Shown: piece by piece, positions 16,927 to 27,223 of the stretch | Position numbering within the stretch: the stretch's first letter is position 1 | How the letters are laid out: the number at the start of each line of letters is the position of its first letter | NCBI RefSeq assembly: GCF_000422365.1 | Contig: NZ_AULQ01000011.1 | Coordinates: forward strand, 55,736-119,735 | Length of the DNA stretch: 64,000 nucleotides | Origin: Mesoflavibacter zeaxanthinifaciens DSM 18436 | Lineage (GTDB): Bacteria; Bacteroidota; Bacteroidia; Flavobacteriales; Flavobacteriaceae | Direction: 5' to 3' | Program-made: the position numbers and the translations under genes | Notes under the pieces: generated by a model | The model's input: the letters and a program-made list of their open reading frames with translations, nothing else | Databases searched by the model: none | Told to the model about the DNA's origin: nothing

Positions 16927-19049
16927 TGTCAAGAAAAAATCTTCAACATATAACGCTTAAAACACAAGAAAACATAACAGTAGATCAACAAACTTCTACA
17001 TTTAATACTGCAGAAGACATTCCTGTAAAATCTACTTACGCTAAGTCAGATACTAAGGATTTAGAACACTTAAATTTTGTTGCAGGAATAGCACCAAATC
17101 TTCGCGGACCATACAGCACAATGTATGTACGCAGACCTTGGACCATACGCCAATACGCAGGTTTTAGCACCGCTGAAGAGAGTAATGCATTTTACAGAAG
17201 AAATCTTGAAGCTGGTCAAAAAGGTCTTTCAGTTGCTTTCGATTTAGCTACGCATCGTGGTTACGATTCTGATCACGAACGTGTAGTTGGAGACGTAGGT
17301 AAAGCTGGTGTAGCTATTGATAGTGTTGAAGATATGAAGGTTTTATTTGACCAAATTCCGTTAGATAAAATGTCTGTATCTATGACTATGAATGGTGCTG
17401 TATTACCAATCATGGCATTTTACATTGTCGCTGCCGAAGAACAAGGTGTAAAACCAGAACAATTAGCAGGAACTATTCAAAATGATATTTTAAAGGAATT
17501 TATGGTGCGTAATACTTACATCTATCCACCAACACCTTCTATGAAAATCATTTCAGATATTTTTGAATATACTAGCCAGAACATGCCAAAGTTCAATAGT
17601 ATTAGTATTTCTGGTTACCACATGCAAGAAGCTGGCGCAACTTGTGATATCGAATTAGCATATACACTTGCAGATGGATTAGAATATATTAGAAAAGGAT
17701 TAGATGCAGGAATGGACATAGATACTTTTGCTCCAAGATTATCCTTTTTCTGGGCTATTGGTATGAATCATTTTATGGAAATTGCCAAAATGAGAGCTGC
17801 CAGAATGCTTTGGGCTAAATTGGTAAAACAATTCAACCCTAAAAACGCTAAATCTTTAGCATTACGTACACATTGCCAAACAAGTGGATGGAGTCTTACA
17901 GAGCAAGACCCTTTTAATAATGTAGCAAGAACAACTATCGAAGCTGCAGCTGCTGCTTTTGGAGGCACACAAAGTTTACATACTAATGCGTTAGATGAAG
18001 CAATAGCATTACCAACAGATTTTTCAGCAAGAATTGCGCGTAACACGCAGATTTTCTTACAAGAAGAAACACACATTACAAAAACTGTAGATCCCTGGGC
18101 AGGAAGTTATTATGTTGAAAAATTAACACATGATATTGCCGAAAAAGCTTGGGATTTAATACAAGAAGTAGAAGATCTTGGCGGTATGACAAAAGCTATA
18201 GAAGCTGGTATACCAAAACTACGTATTGAAGAAGCTGCTGCGCGTAAACAAGCAAGAATAGATTCTGGTCAAGATATTATTGTTGGTGTAAACAAATACC
18301 AATTAGAGCAAGAAGATCCTTTACATATATTAGAAGTAGATAATCAAACGGTAAGACTACAACAAATAGAAAGCATAAATAAAATTAAAGCAACTCGTAA
18401 TACTGAAAAAGTAAAAGAAGCTTTAAATAATTTAACAAATGCAGCTAAAACAAACCAAGGAAATTTATTAGCTTTAGCTGTAAATGCGGCTAGAGAAAGA
18501 GCTACATTAGGAGAAATTAGCGATGCTTTAGAAACTGTATTTGGACGTTATAAAGCAAATATAAAATCATTTTCAGGTGTGTATAGTAAAGAGATAAAAG
18601 ACGACAGTAGCTTTAAAAAAGCTAGAGCATTAGCAGATACTTTTGCTGAGCAAGAAGGTAGAAGACCTCGTATTATGATTGCTAAAATGGGACAAGATGG
18701 TCATGATCGTGGCGCAAAAGTAGTTGCTACCGGTTATGCAGATGTAGGTTTTGATGTAGATATAGGTCCATTATTTCAAACTCCAAAAGAAGCTGCAAAA
18801 CAAGCTGTAGAAAACGATGTGCATATTCTAGGTGTATCTAGTTTAGCTGCAGGACATAAAACATTAGTTCCGCAGGTTATTGAAGAACTTAAAAAATATG
18901 GTCGAGAAGATATTATGGTAATTGTTGGAGGCGTTATCCCAAAACAAGATTATCAATATCTATTTGATGTTGGCGCAGTCGCTGTATTTGGTCCAGGAAC
19001 CAAAATAAGTGATGCTGCTATCAAAATTTTAGAAATCTTGATAGATTAA
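16926..19049 (+). CDS. mutB: Methylmalonyl-CoA mutase large subunit
   Basis: The 707-residue protein has the catalytic TIM barrel: [24 protein letters not shown] near residue 60, [17 protein letters not shown] near 99 and [16 protein letters not shown] near 319. The C-terminal cobalamin domain has the DxHxxG motif DGHDRGAKV near 591 and a GGVIP loop near 668. It interconverts (R)-methylmalonyl-CoA and succinyl-CoA with adenosylcobalamin. It is last in the udk-ftsB-mutA-lipoprotein-lipoprotein-mutB operon and followed by a strong terminator. Confidence 0.96.
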   Translation: MSRKNLQHITLKTQENITVDQQTSTFNTAEDIPVKSTYAKSDTKDLEHLNFVAGIAPNLRGPYSTMYVRRPWTIRQYAGFSTAEESNAFYRRNLEAGQKGLSVAFDLATHRGYDSDHERVVGDVGKAGVAIDSVEDMKVLFDQIPLDKMSVSMTMNGAVLPIMAFYIVAAEEQGVKPEQLAGTIQNDILKEFMVRNTYIYPPTPSMKIISDIFEYTSQNMPKFNSISISGYHMQEAGATCDIELAYTLADGLEYIRKGLDAGMDIDTFAPRLSFFWAIGMNHFMEIAKMRAARMLWAKLVKQFNPKNAKSLALRTHCQTSGWSLTEQDPFNNVARTTIEAAAAAFGGTQSLHTNALDEAIALPTDFSARIARNTQIFLQEETHITKTVDPWAGSYYVEKLTHDIAEKAWDLIQEVEDLGGMTKAIEAGIPKLRIEEAAARKQARIDSGQDIIVGVNKYQLEQEDPLHILEVDNQTVRLQQIESINKIKATRNTEKVKEALNNLTNAAKTNQGNLLALAVNAARERATLGEISDALETVFGRYKANIKSFSGVYSKEIKDDSSFKKARALADTFAEQEGRRPRIMIAKMGQDGHDRGAKVVATGYADVGFDVDIGPLFQTPKEAAKQAVENDVHILGVSSLAAGHKTLVPQVIEELKKYGREDIMVIVGGVIPKQDYQYLFDVGAVAVFGPGTKISDAAIKILEILID

Positions 19050-19054
19050 TTATA

Positions 19055-19087
19055 AAAAGAGCCACTAAAAAAGTGGCTCTTTTTTTT
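19055..19087 (+). terminator. Terminator after mutB operon
   Basis: Stem AGAGCCACT/AGTGGCTCT with a 4-5-base loop is preceded by A-run and followed by eight T. It lies just past the mutB stop. Confidence 0.9.
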
Positions 19088-19220
19088 ATAATAAATTAAA
19101 ATTCTTTCCGTTAGCTTATTGAATAAATTTTCATTTTAACATAAATTTCAACATTTAGTTAAACATAAATTTTATTTTTATAAACCATTCCTTACAAATT
19201 ATTAATTAAAACAACCAAAA

Positions 19221-22076
19221 ATGAAAAAATCACTATCAATTTTCACAATGGTGTTGTTTGTATTAACAGGTACTATTAAATTAAATGGACAAACTGTTAC
19301 TAAAACATCACTTAAAACAAATCAAACTAAAAAATTTAATTCTGCAGAAAAAATCCCTTTTAATCCAGAAGTAAAAAAAGGAGTTTTAAGTAACGGCTTA
19401 ACTTATTATATTAAAAACAACGGTAAACCAGAAAACAAAGTAGAACTTAGACTTGTAGTTAAAGCTGGTTCTATTCTTGAAGATGAAGATCAAAGAGGTT
19501 TAGCTCATTTTATGGAGCACATGAACTTTAACGGAACCAAAAATTTTAAAAAGAACGAACTTGTTAATTACCTTCAAAGTATAGGAGTAAAATTTGGTGC
19601 TCACTTAAACGCATATACTAGTTTTGACGAAACCGTTTACATGCTTCCAATACCTAGTGATGATCCTGAAAAATTAGAAAAAGGATTTCAAATATTAGAA
19701 GATTGGGCACATAATGCACTATTAACAGAAAAAGATATTGATGAAGAAAGAGGTGTTGTTTTAGAAGAATTTAGATTAGGTCAAGGCGCTGATGAAAGAA
19801 TGATGCAAAACTACCTACCAAAATTAATGTATGGTTCTAAATATGCAGAAAGGTTACCTATCGGAACAAAAGAAAATCTTGAAAATTTTGACTACGAAAG
19901 CTTAAGAAGCTATTATAAAGATTGGTACAGACCAGATTTAATGGCTGTAATAGCTGTTGGAGATATTGATGTAGAAACTTTAGAAAATAAAATCAAATCT
20001 CATTTTGGAGGAATAAAAAATCCGGACACACCAAAACCTAGAGAAGTTTTTTACGTTCCTAATCATGATGAAACTTTTGTAGCTATAGAAACCGACAAAG
20101 AAGCTTCATTTTCTCAGGTTAGAGTACTTTTTAAAGATGAAAGCAACAGTAAAGAAGACGAAACATTAGAAGAATTTAGACACTCTATTGTAGAATCACT
20201 TTTTTCCCAAATGATAAATAATCGTTTAGACGAACTTAGAAATAGTGAAAATCCACCATTTGTTTACGGGTATTCTTTTCATGGAGGTACATGGGCAGAC
20301 ACTAAAGACGCTTATCAATCTTTTGCTATGACAAGTCCAGATGGACAATTAAAAGCATTAAAAGTATTACTTGAAGAAAATGAAAGAGTAAAAAAATACG
20401 GGTTTGGCCAAGGTGAATTTGAAAGAGCTAAAAAAGATTTAATCGCTAGATTAGAAAAATCTTTTAAAGACAAAGATAAAACTGAGTCTAACAGAGTTTT
20501 AGGAGAATACATAAGAAACTTTTTGGTTAACGAGCCAATGCCAGGTATAGAATGGGAATACAACTTTCATAAAGAACAACTACCTACAATAAAACTAAAT
20601 GAAGTAAATCAATTAATTTCAGACTATATAAAAGACACAAACAGAGTTGTAGTTTTAACAGGTCCTGATAAAGAAGATATTAAAAAAGTAACAGAAAAAG
20701 AAGTAAGAGATTTATTAGAAACCGTTAAAAACGAAGACATAAAACCTTACGAAGACAAAGAAGTAGCTTCTTCTTTAATTACAAATTCACCTCCAAAAGG
20801 TTCTATTGTAAAAGAAACACAAAATAACAAATTAGGCACCACTACCCTAACCTTAAGTAACGGCGCAACGGTTACTTACAAAAAAACAGACTTTAAAAAC
20901 GACGAAATTTTATTTGATGCCTTCAGTTTTGGTGGTAGCTCATTATATTCTGATGAAGATTACTTAGAAACAGTATTTGCTAACAATGGATTAACAGATG
21001 CTGGCGTTAATGGATTTAGCAAAGTAGATCTAGGAAAAATGATGTCAGGAAAAATTGTTAGTGTAAGACCAAGAGTTGGCGGTATTACGGAAGAAATTTC
21101 AGGATCTTCAACACCAAAAGATTTTGAAGAATTGTTTCAGCTAACACATTTATATTTTACAGCATTAAATAAAGACGAAAAAGCTTTTGCTTCATATATA
21201 AATAAACAAAAAGCCTTTATTGGCAATATGTTATCAAGTCCGCAATTCTATTTTCAAGATCAATATTCTAAATTTGTATACGGTGCAAATCCAAGATATT
21301 CCGGTTTTCCAACACCAGAAAAATTAGATCAAGCTAATTATGATTTAGCTTACCAAAAGTTTAAAGAACGCTTTGCAAACGCAGGAGATTTTAAATTTTA
21401 CTTTGTAGGGAACATTGATGAAAACAAAATAAAGGAATACTCAGAAAAATATTTAGCTAACTTACCATCAACAGGTAAACAAGAAACTTACAAAAAAACA
21501 GATTTTAGACCTTTATCAGGATCACATACAAAAATTGTAGAAAAAGGTACAGACCCAAAAAGTTCTGTTAGAATTGTGTATCAAGGTGAAACAACTTATG
21601 ATGAAAAAGAAGACTATGCATTAAGTAGTTTAGGTGAAATTTTAACCATAAAACTAATCGAAAAACTACGTGAAGAAGAAGGCGGTGTTTATGGTGTTGG
21701 AGCTAGAGGAAATATTAACAAAATTCCTTACGGCTGGTATAGCTTTAGTATTAGTTTTCCTTGTGGACCAGAAAATGTAGAAAAACTTAAAAATGCAGCT
21801 ATTGCCGAAGTTGAAAAAATTGTAGCTAACGGACCTACAGAAGAGGACTTAGCCAAAGTAAAAGAAGCGCAGCTATTAGAAAGAAAAGAAGATCTAAAAG
21901 AAAACAGATTCTGGTTAAGACTTCTAAAAAATGCAGATTATGAAGATAAAGATGCTAATAAAATCTTAGAGTATGAAAAAACTGTAACTAATCTTAATAA
22001 ATCTGACATACAAAATGTTGCTCAAAAATATCTAACAAAAGGTTATATTTTAGGTATCCACAATCCAGAAAAATAA
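19221..22076 (+). CDS. Secreted M16-family (insulinase/pitrilysin-like) zinc peptidase
   Basis: The 951-residue protein has a signal peptide (cleavage near LNGQ, residue 24) and two tandem M16 modules. The first holds the inverted zinc motif HFMEH at residues 96-100 and the downstream glutamate in GVVLEEFRLG. The second (from about residue 530, with KLREEEGGVYGVGA near 817) lacks the zinc motif, as is normal for the inactive half of pitrilysin-type enzymes. It is a stand-alone unit between two terminators, probably degrading peptides in the periplasm. Confidence 0.93.
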   Translation: MKKSLSIFTMVLFVLTGTIKLNGQTVTKTSLKTNQTKKFNSAEKIPFNPEVKKGVLSNGLTYYIKNNGKPENKVELRLVVKAGSILEDEDQRGLAHFMEHMNFNGTKNFKKNELVNYLQSIGVKFGAHLNAYTSFDETVYMLPIPSDDPEKLEKGFQILEDWAHNALLTEKDIDEERGVVLEEFRLGQGADERMMQNYLPKLMYGSKYAERLPIGTKENLENFDYESLRSYYKDWYRPDLMAVIAVGDIDVETLENKIKSHFGGIKNPDTPKPREVFYVPNHDETFVAIETDKEASFSQVRVLFKDESNSKEDETLEEFRHSIVESLFSQMINNRLDELRNSENPPFVYGYSFHGGTWADTKDAYQSFAMTSPDGQLKALKVLLEENERVKKYGFGQGEFERAKKDLIARLEKSFKDKDKTESNRVLGEYIRNFLVNEPMPGIEWEYNFHKEQLPTIKLNEVNQLISDYIKDTNRVVVLTGPDKEDIKKVTEKEVRDLLETVKNEDIKPYEDKEVASSLITNSPPKGSIVKETQNNKLGTTTLTLSNGATVTYKKTDFKNDEILFDAFSFGGSSLYSDEDYLETVFANNGLTDAGVNGFSKVDLGKMMSGKIVSVRPRVGGITEEISGSSTPKDFEELFQLTHLYFTALNKDEKAFASYINKQKAFIGNMLSSPQFYFQDQYSKFVYGANPRYSGFPTPEKLDQANYDLAYQKFKERFANAGDFKFYFVGNIDENKIKEYSEKYLANLPSTGKQETYKKTDFRPLSGSHTKIVEKGTDPKSSVRIVYQGETTYDEKEDYALSSLGEILTIKLIEKLREEEGGVYGVGARGNINKIPYGWYSFSISFPCGPENVEKLKNAAIAEVEKIVANGPTEEDLAKVKEAQLLERKEDLKENRFWLRLLKNADYEDKDANKILEYEKTVTNLNKSDIQNVAQKYLTKGYILGIHNPEK

Positions 22077-22094
22077 TCAAGTCAAACATTAATA

Positions 22095-22135
22095 AAAATG
22101 AGGTTGCAATGTTAAATTTACAACCTCATTTTTTT
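22095..22135 (+). terminator. Terminator after M16 peptidase
   Basis: Stem AAAATGAGGTTG (22095-22106) pairs with CAACCTCATTTT (22121-22132), with further T. It follows the peptidase stop by 18 nt. Confidence 0.88.
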
Positions 22136-22210
22136 ATTTATGTTATTAACAAAGGTTTTTATTCCTCATAAATAATTGTATTTTTACCGTTACAAAAACC
22201 AAATTGATTA

Positions 22211-22975
22211 ATGGGTAAAATTATAGCAATTGCCAATCAAAAAGGTGGTGTTGGTAAGACAACTACCTCTGTAAACTTAGCCGCCTCTTTAGGTGTTTTA
22301 GAAAAAAAAGTTTTACTTATAGATGCAGATCCACAAGCTAATGCCACATCTGGATTAGGGATAGATGTAGAGTCTGTAGAAATTGGTACATATCAAATTT
22401 TAGAACACACAAATACAGCAAAAGAAGCTGCAATACCTACAGAAACTCCAAACCTAGATATAATACCAGCTCATATTGACCTTGTTGCTATCGAAATTGA
22501 ATTAGTAGATAAAGACCAGCGCGAATATATGCTTAAGAAAGCTCTTGAAGAGATAAAGGACCAATATGATTATATACTAATAGATTGCGCTCCTTCTTTA
22601 GGACTATTAACCCTTAATGCGCTAACTGCTGCAGATGCAGTAATTATTCCAATTCAGTGTGAATATTTTGCACTAGAAGGTTTAGGAAAATTATTAAACA
22701 CTATTAAAAGTGTACAGAAAATACATAACAAAAATCTAGACATAGAAGGTTTATTGTTAACCATGTACGATTCGCGTTTAAGACTATCTAATCAAGTAGT
22801 AGACGAAGTCCAAAAACACTTTAACGACATGGTATTTAGTACCATTATTCAGCGTAATGTTAAGCTTAGTGAAGCACCAAGTTATGGTGAAAACATTATT
22901 AATTACGACGCATCAAGTAAAGGTGCTAGCAATTACCTAAGTTTAGCTAAAGAAATTATTACAAAAAACTCCTAA
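22211..22975 (+). CDS. parA: Chromosome partitioning ATPase ParA (Soj)
   Basis: The 254-residue protein has the deviant Walker A motif KGGVGKTT at residues 11-18, LLIDADPQANATSGLG near 37 (Walker A') and DYILIDCAPSLGLLTLNAL near 119. It drives segregation of ParB-parS complexes. parB follows with a 3-nt gap. The chromosomal type is indicated by the following cell-envelope and lysine-pathway genes rather than replication genes. Confidence 0.95.
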   Translation: MGKIIAIANQKGGVGKTTTSVNLAASLGVLEKKVLLIDADPQANATSGLGIDVESVEIGTYQILEHTNTAKEAAIPTETPNLDIIPAHIDLVAIEIELVDKDQREYMLKKALEEIKDQYDYILIDCAPSLGLLTLNALTAADAVIIPIQCEYFALEGLGKLLNTIKSVQKIHNKNLDIEGLLLTMYDSRLRLSNQVVDEVQKHFNDMVFSTIIQRNVKLSEAPSYGENIINYDASSKGASNYLSLAKEIITKNS

Positions 22976-22978
22976 TTT

Positions 22979-23887
22979 ATGGCGAAAGCAACTAAGAAAC
23001 AGGCTTTAGGACGCGGACTTTCAGCATTACTGAAAGATCCAGAAAACGATATTCAATCTGCTAAAGACAAAAACGCAGACAAAGTTATAGGTAATATTGT
23101 CGAGTTAGAATTAGATCAAATTGAAATGAATCCATTTCAACCACGAACTAATTTTAATGAAGAATCGCTGCGTGAATTAGCCTCGTCTATTAGAGAATTA
23201 GGTGTAATACAGCCAATCACGGTAAGAAAATTAGGCTTTGAAAAATATCAGTTAGTTTCTGGTGAAAGACGTTTTAGAGCATCAAAATTAGTTGGTTTAG
23301 AAACTGTACCTGCGTACATAAGAATAGCTAACGATCAAGAAAGTCTAGAAATGGCATTGGTAGAAAACATCCAACGTCAGGACTTAGACCCAATAGAAAT
23401 TGCATTATCTTATCAACGTTTAATAGACGAAATTAACCTTACACAAGAACAAATGAGTGAACGTGTAGGAAAAAAACGAAGCACCATTGCTAATTACTTA
23501 CGTCTTTTAAAGTTAGATCCGATTATCCAAACAGGTATGCGAGATGGATTTTTATCTATGGGACATGGACGTGCTATTATAAATATTGAAGATCAAAATA
23601 TTCAACTTGAAATCTACGAAAAGATTTTAAGTGACAAACTTTCTGTAAGACAAACCGAAAATTTAGTTCGTAATTATAATCAAACTAGCGAAGTAAAAGT
23701 TCCTGCAAAACCTACAAAAGAAGAATTACCAAAATATGTTAAAAAAGGCATCACTGCTTTTTCAGAATACTTTGGACATAAAATTGACGTTAAAGTCTCT
23801 AGCAATGGTAAAGGAAAAATTACAATTCCTTTTCATTCTGAAGAAGATTTTAACCGTATAAAAAAGCTAGTCCAAGGTGATAAATAA
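22979..23887 (+). CDS. parB: Chromosome partitioning protein ParB
   Basis: The 302-residue protein has the short N-terminal QALGRGLSALL motif, the CTPase/ParB-N domain with NPFQPRTNF (about 52-60) and GERRFRAS (near 95), and a central HTH (LTQEQMSERVGKKRSTIANYLRLL near 155) that binds parS. A C-terminal dimer domain follows. Its last 11 nt are shared with the next gene. Confidence 0.95.
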   Translation: MAKATKKQALGRGLSALLKDPENDIQSAKDKNADKVIGNIVELELDQIEMNPFQPRTNFNEESLRELASSIRELGVIQPITVRKLGFEKYQLVSGERRFRASKLVGLETVPAYIRIANDQESLEMALVENIQRQDLDPIEIALSYQRLIDEINLTQEQMSERVGKKRSTIANYLRLLKLDPIIQTGMRDGFLSMGHGRAIINIEDQNIQLEIYEKILSDKLSVRQTENLVRNYNQTSEVKVPAKPTKEELPKYVKKGITAFSEYFGHKIDVKVSSNGKGKITIPFHSEEDFNRIKKLVQGDK

Positions 23888-24515
23888 GCAATATATTATT
23901 ACACTTCTTTGTGTTATTTTTTGCTGTTTTCTTCAAGCACAAGAAGATAACAGCAATAAAAAAGCAGACACAACAAAAACCAACAAATTACCTAAAGGAT
24001 TAAAGGAAAAGGACGATATAGCTTTAGCAGACTCTAGTAAAGTAAAAAAAGTTAAGCTTCCAAGAGAATATGACCCTTTAGCACCTTCTCGTGCTGCATT
24101 TTATTCTGCAATTTTACCTGGTTTAGGTCAGGCTTATAATGGTAAATACTGGAAAGTACCTATTGTTGTAGGTGCAATAACCACGGGTATTTTATTTTAC
24201 GATCATAATAACAAACAATACAATCGTGTTAGAGATGCCTACAAGAGAAGACTTGCAGGTTTTACAGATGACGAGTTTTATGGTAGACTAACTGACGATG
24301 CACTAAGAGATGCACAACAAACATTTAGACGTAATAAAGAATTATCTTTATTAATTACATTTGGTCTTTATGCTCTAAATATTGTAGACGCTAATATAGA
24401 CGCTCATTTATTACAATATAATATAGACGAAAACTTAAGTTTAAAGCCTCATTACAAACTAAACGATATTGATAATCAAGGAGATTTAGGCTTAACGTTA
24501 AACTTTAAATTTTAA
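23877..24515 (+). CDS. DUF5683 family membrane protein
   Basis: The 212-residue protein has a signal peptide (ending near CFLQAQ) and the DUF5683 core APSRAAFYSAILPGLGQAYNGKYWKVP (about residues 66-92), followed by two hydrophobic segments. Translation must start at GTG 23877, inside the end of parB; a later ATG would lose the signal peptide. The role is unknown; its place between parB and dapB is common in Flavobacteriia. Confidence 0.82.
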   Translation: MINKQYIITLLCVIFCCFLQAQEDNSNKKADTTKTNKLPKGLKEKDDIALADSSKVKKVKLPREYDPLAPSRAAFYSAILPGLGQAYNGKYWKVPIVVGAITTGILFYDHNNKQYNRVRDAYKRRLAGFTDDEFYGRLTDDALRDAQQTFRRNKELSLLITFGLYALNIVDANIDAHLLQYNIDENLSLKPHYKLNDIDNQGDLGLTLNFKF

Positions 24516-24563
24516 CTTCTTATAAATTGAAGCTAACTTTAGTTTCATTTAAATACATAAAAA

Positions 24564-25265
24564 ATGAAAATCGCATTATTAGGATATGGTAGAATGGGTC
24601 AAGCTATTGAGCAAATTGCCGTAAGCCGAGGACACGATATTGTAATAAAAACAAGTAGTAATACAGGTTACAATATTAAAGAAGCAGATGTTGCTATAGA
24701 TTTTAGTATTCCTAATGCTGCTTTTAATAATATTTCAAACTGTCTAAATAATGATGTGCCTGTAATCTCAGGTACAACAGGTTGGTTAGATAAATATAAT
24801 GACGCTGTTTCGCTTTGCAAAAAAAATAAAGGTGCATTTATATATGCTTCAAACTTTAGTTTAGGTGTAAATATCTTTTTTGAACTTAATGAAATTTTAG
24901 CAAAAATGATGACTAAACTAGAAGATTATAAGGTAGACATCGAAGAAATTCATCATACAAAAAAATTAGACGCACCAAGTGGTACTGCTATAACTTTAGC
25001 AGAAGACGTAATAAAAAATCACAGTCAATATTCTAATTGGAAATTAGATGAAAGTACAGAAAACATACTTCCAATAACTGCAAAACGTATTCCTGATGTT
25101 CCTGGTACACACATTATTACTTATAAAAGTGATATTGACACCATAAAAATTGAACACGAAGCACACAGCAGACAAGGTTTTGCTTTAGGTGCTGTTATCG
25201 CTGCCGAGTGGATTATTGGCAAAACAGGTGTTTTTACTATGAAAGATGTGTTAAATATTGGGTAA
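24564..25265 (+). CDS. dapB: 4-hydroxy-tetrahydrodipicolinate reductase
   Basis: The 233-residue protein has the N-terminal Rossmann motif GYGRMGQAI (7-15), SGTTGW near 74 and the catalytic/substrate loop EIHHTKKLDAPSGTA near 132. It reduces hydroxy-tetrahydrodipicolinate with NAD(P)H in the lysine/diaminopimelate pathway. Slightly shorter than the enterobacterial enzyme, as usual in Bacteroidetes. Confidence 0.94.
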   Translation: MKIALLGYGRMGQAIEQIAVSRGHDIVIKTSSNTGYNIKEADVAIDFSIPNAAFNNISNCLNNDVPVISGTTGWLDKYNDAVSLCKKNKGAFIYASNFSLGVNIFFELNEILAKMMTKLEDYKVDIEEIHHTKKLDAPSGTAITLAEDVIKNHSQYSNWKLDESTENILPITAKRIPDVPGTHIITYKSDIDTIKIEHEAHSRQGFALGAVIAAEWIIGKTGVFTMKDVLNIG

Positions 25266-25325
25266 CTTTAATATATTTAACAACATTTGTAAAACAAGAT
25301 AAACTAACAAATCAGATATTTTATT

Positions 25326-27017
25326 ATGAGTGGAACTCAGTGGATTATATTTTTCTTTATCATTCAACTTTTACATGGTTTAGCTACTTGGAAGTTATAT
25401 ATAAAAGCAGGAAGAAAAGCATGGGAAGCATTTGTACCTGTTTACAATGCTGTTATCTTAATGAAGATTATAAACAGACCTTGGTGGTGGACAATCCTTT
25501 TATTTTTGCCAATAGTTAATCTTATCTTATTTCCTGTAGTATGGGTAGAAACAGCAAGAAGCTTTAACAAAAACAGCACTCAAGATACTTTTTTAGCTAT
25601 TATTTTATTAGGATTTTACAACTTCTATTTAAGTTATGGGGCAAAAGATTTAAAATACAGAGAAAATAGAAGCTTACATCCTTTAACCGAGCTTGGTGAT
25701 TGGGTAAGTTCTATTTTATTTGCAGTTGTTGCTGCTACAATTGTTCACACTTATTTTATTCAACCTTTTGTAATTCCAACTTCTTCTTTAGAAAAAACTT
25801 TATTGGTTGGTGATTTCTTATTTGTTAGTAAAGTAAATTATGGCGCGCGTACACCACAAACTACAGTTGCTGTACCAATGATACACGATGCTGTTCCAGG
25901 AACTACAGTTCCGTCGTACATCAAAAAACCACAATTACCATATTTTAGGTTACCAGCTTTAGAAGAGATAGAACGTAACGATATTGTTGTTTTTAACTGG
26001 CCCGTAGATACGCTGGTAGATATTAATAATCCTTACGGAGAAGTTAGATACAAACCTGTAGACAAAAAGACCAATTATGTAAAACGTTGTGTGGGATTAC
26101 CTGGCGACTCTTTATCTATCAAAGAAGGATACGTTTACATTAACGGAAAGAAAAACGAATTACCCGACAGAGCTAAACTTCAGTTTTTTTATACAGTAAT
26201 ATTAAAGAATAACGTCTCTCAAGAATTTTTAGACCAGTACGGAATTACGGAGTACACAAGAGTATTTCAACTTAAAAAATCAATTTTTGAGAATGAAAAA
26301 GTTCAACAATACATCAAAGCAAATGGGATTAACTTAACTGTGGTTTCAGATGATGGCGACATGGTTGCTTTTAAAGGCAATGTGTCTCAAGACATGTATG
26401 ATAAATTAAAAATTAATTTTTCTGATAAAGCATTAAACATTAATCTTACAGAAGAATTAGCTACAAAAATTAAGAATAATCCTAATGTAGTTTCGCTTAA
26501 AAAAGATTTATCAACACAACCGGAAAATGATATTTTCCCTCGTACGCCAGAATATAGTTGGAATAAAGATGAATTTGGTCCAATTTACATTCCTCAAGCA
26601 GGAAAGACAGTCGACTTAAATTTAGAGGTTTTACCGCTTTACAAACGCATAATTACTGCTTATGAAGGTAATACTGTAGATGTAAAAGGAAATCAAATTA
26701 TAATAAATGGTGAAGTTGCAAATACCTATACTTTTAAACAAGATTATTATTGGATGATGGGTGATAACAGACATAATAGTCAGGATGCAAGAATGTGGGG
26801 CTATGTGCCATTTGACCACGTGGTTGGAAAACCCGTATTTGTTTGGATGAGTTGGGATAGCAACGGTAAAGGATTAGACAAAATACGTTGGAATAGATTA
26901 TTTACTACCGTTGGTGGCGAAGGTAAACCAACATCGTATTTTATTCCATTTTTAGTGGTATTAGCTGGTATTTTTGCTTTTAATAAATTTAGAAAACGTA
27001 AGAAGAAAACAGCTTAA
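25326..27017 (+). CDS. lepB: Signal peptidase I with extra N-terminal membrane domain
   Basis: At 563 residues this is about twice the usual size. Residues 1-110 form a three-to-four-helix DUF5684-like membrane domain with KAWEAFVPVYNA. The peptidase begins at about 125: catalytic serine in IPTSSLEKTL (Ser154), general-base lysine in YVKRCVGLPGD (Lys253) and GDNRHNSQDAR near 478. Between the lysine box and the last box an insertion of roughly 180 residues (about 280-460) enlarges the periplasmic part. A C-terminal TM and KKRKKKTA tail close it. It removes signal peptides of exported proteins. Confidence 0.93.
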   Translation: MSGTQWIIFFFIIQLLHGLATWKLYIKAGRKAWEAFVPVYNAVILMKIINRPWWWTILLFLPIVNLILFPVVWVETARSFNKNSTQDTFLAIILLGFYNFYLSYGAKDLKYRENRSLHPLTELGDWVSSILFAVVAATIVHTYFIQPFVIPTSSLEKTLLVGDFLFVSKVNYGARTPQTTVAVPMIHDAVPGTTVPSYIKKPQLPYFRLPALEEIERNDIVVFNWPVDTLVDINNPYGEVRYKPVDKKTNYVKRCVGLPGDSLSIKEGYVYINGKKNELPDRAKLQFFYTVILKNNVSQEFLDQYGITEYTRVFQLKKSIFENEKVQQYIKANGINLTVVSDDGDMVAFKGNVSQDMYDKLKINFSDKALNINLTEELATKIKNNPNVVSLKKDLSTQPENDIFPRTPEYSWNKDEFGPIYIPQAGKTVDLNLEVLPLYKRIITAYEGNTVDVKGNQIIINGEVANTYTFKQDYYWMMGDNRHNSQDARMWGYVPFDHVVGKPVFVWMSWDSNGKGLDKIRWNRLFTTVGGEGKPTSYFIPFLVVLAGIFAFNKFRKRKKKTA

Positions 27018-27019
27018 GT

Positions 27020-27193
27020 TTAGTTCATACTTTTTTGTTCATCAAACCTTTTTTCAATTTGCTCAACAGGGTCTTTTTTTGACCTAAAACCACGATTCAT
27101 ACCAGATCCTATATAGTCTTTTAACGGTTTATCAACGTTTGGCAATATTAAATTTCTAAACCAATTGTTTATTGTTTTTAAAAAATAAATCAT
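27020..27193 (-). CDS. Small 57-residue protein, unknown function
   Basis: An ATG at 27193 opens a frame of 57 codons ending TAA at 27020-27022, convergent with lepB and divergent from wbqC. The product starts MIYFLKTINNWFRNLILP and ends in a charged helix KKDPVEQIEKRFDEQKSMN. A TACTTTTA box lies shortly upstream. Amphipathic N-terminal and charged C-terminal halves look protein-like rather than random; conservation is untested. Confidence 0.5.
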   Translation of the reverse strand: MIYFLKTINNWFRNLILPNVDKPLKDYIGSGMNRGFRSKKDPVEQIEKRFDEQKSMN

Positions 27194-27223
27194 AATTTAA
27201 AAGTACAAAAAACGCATTAACAA

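Noticed and set aside
25208..25519. 103-codon plus-strand ORF
   Set aside because: Out-of-frame shadow over the ends of dapB and lepB.
26815..26824. ACCACGTGGT as a parS site near parAB
   Set aside because: Lies within lepB coding sequence and its flanks do not match the TGTTTCACGTGAAACA-type consensus.
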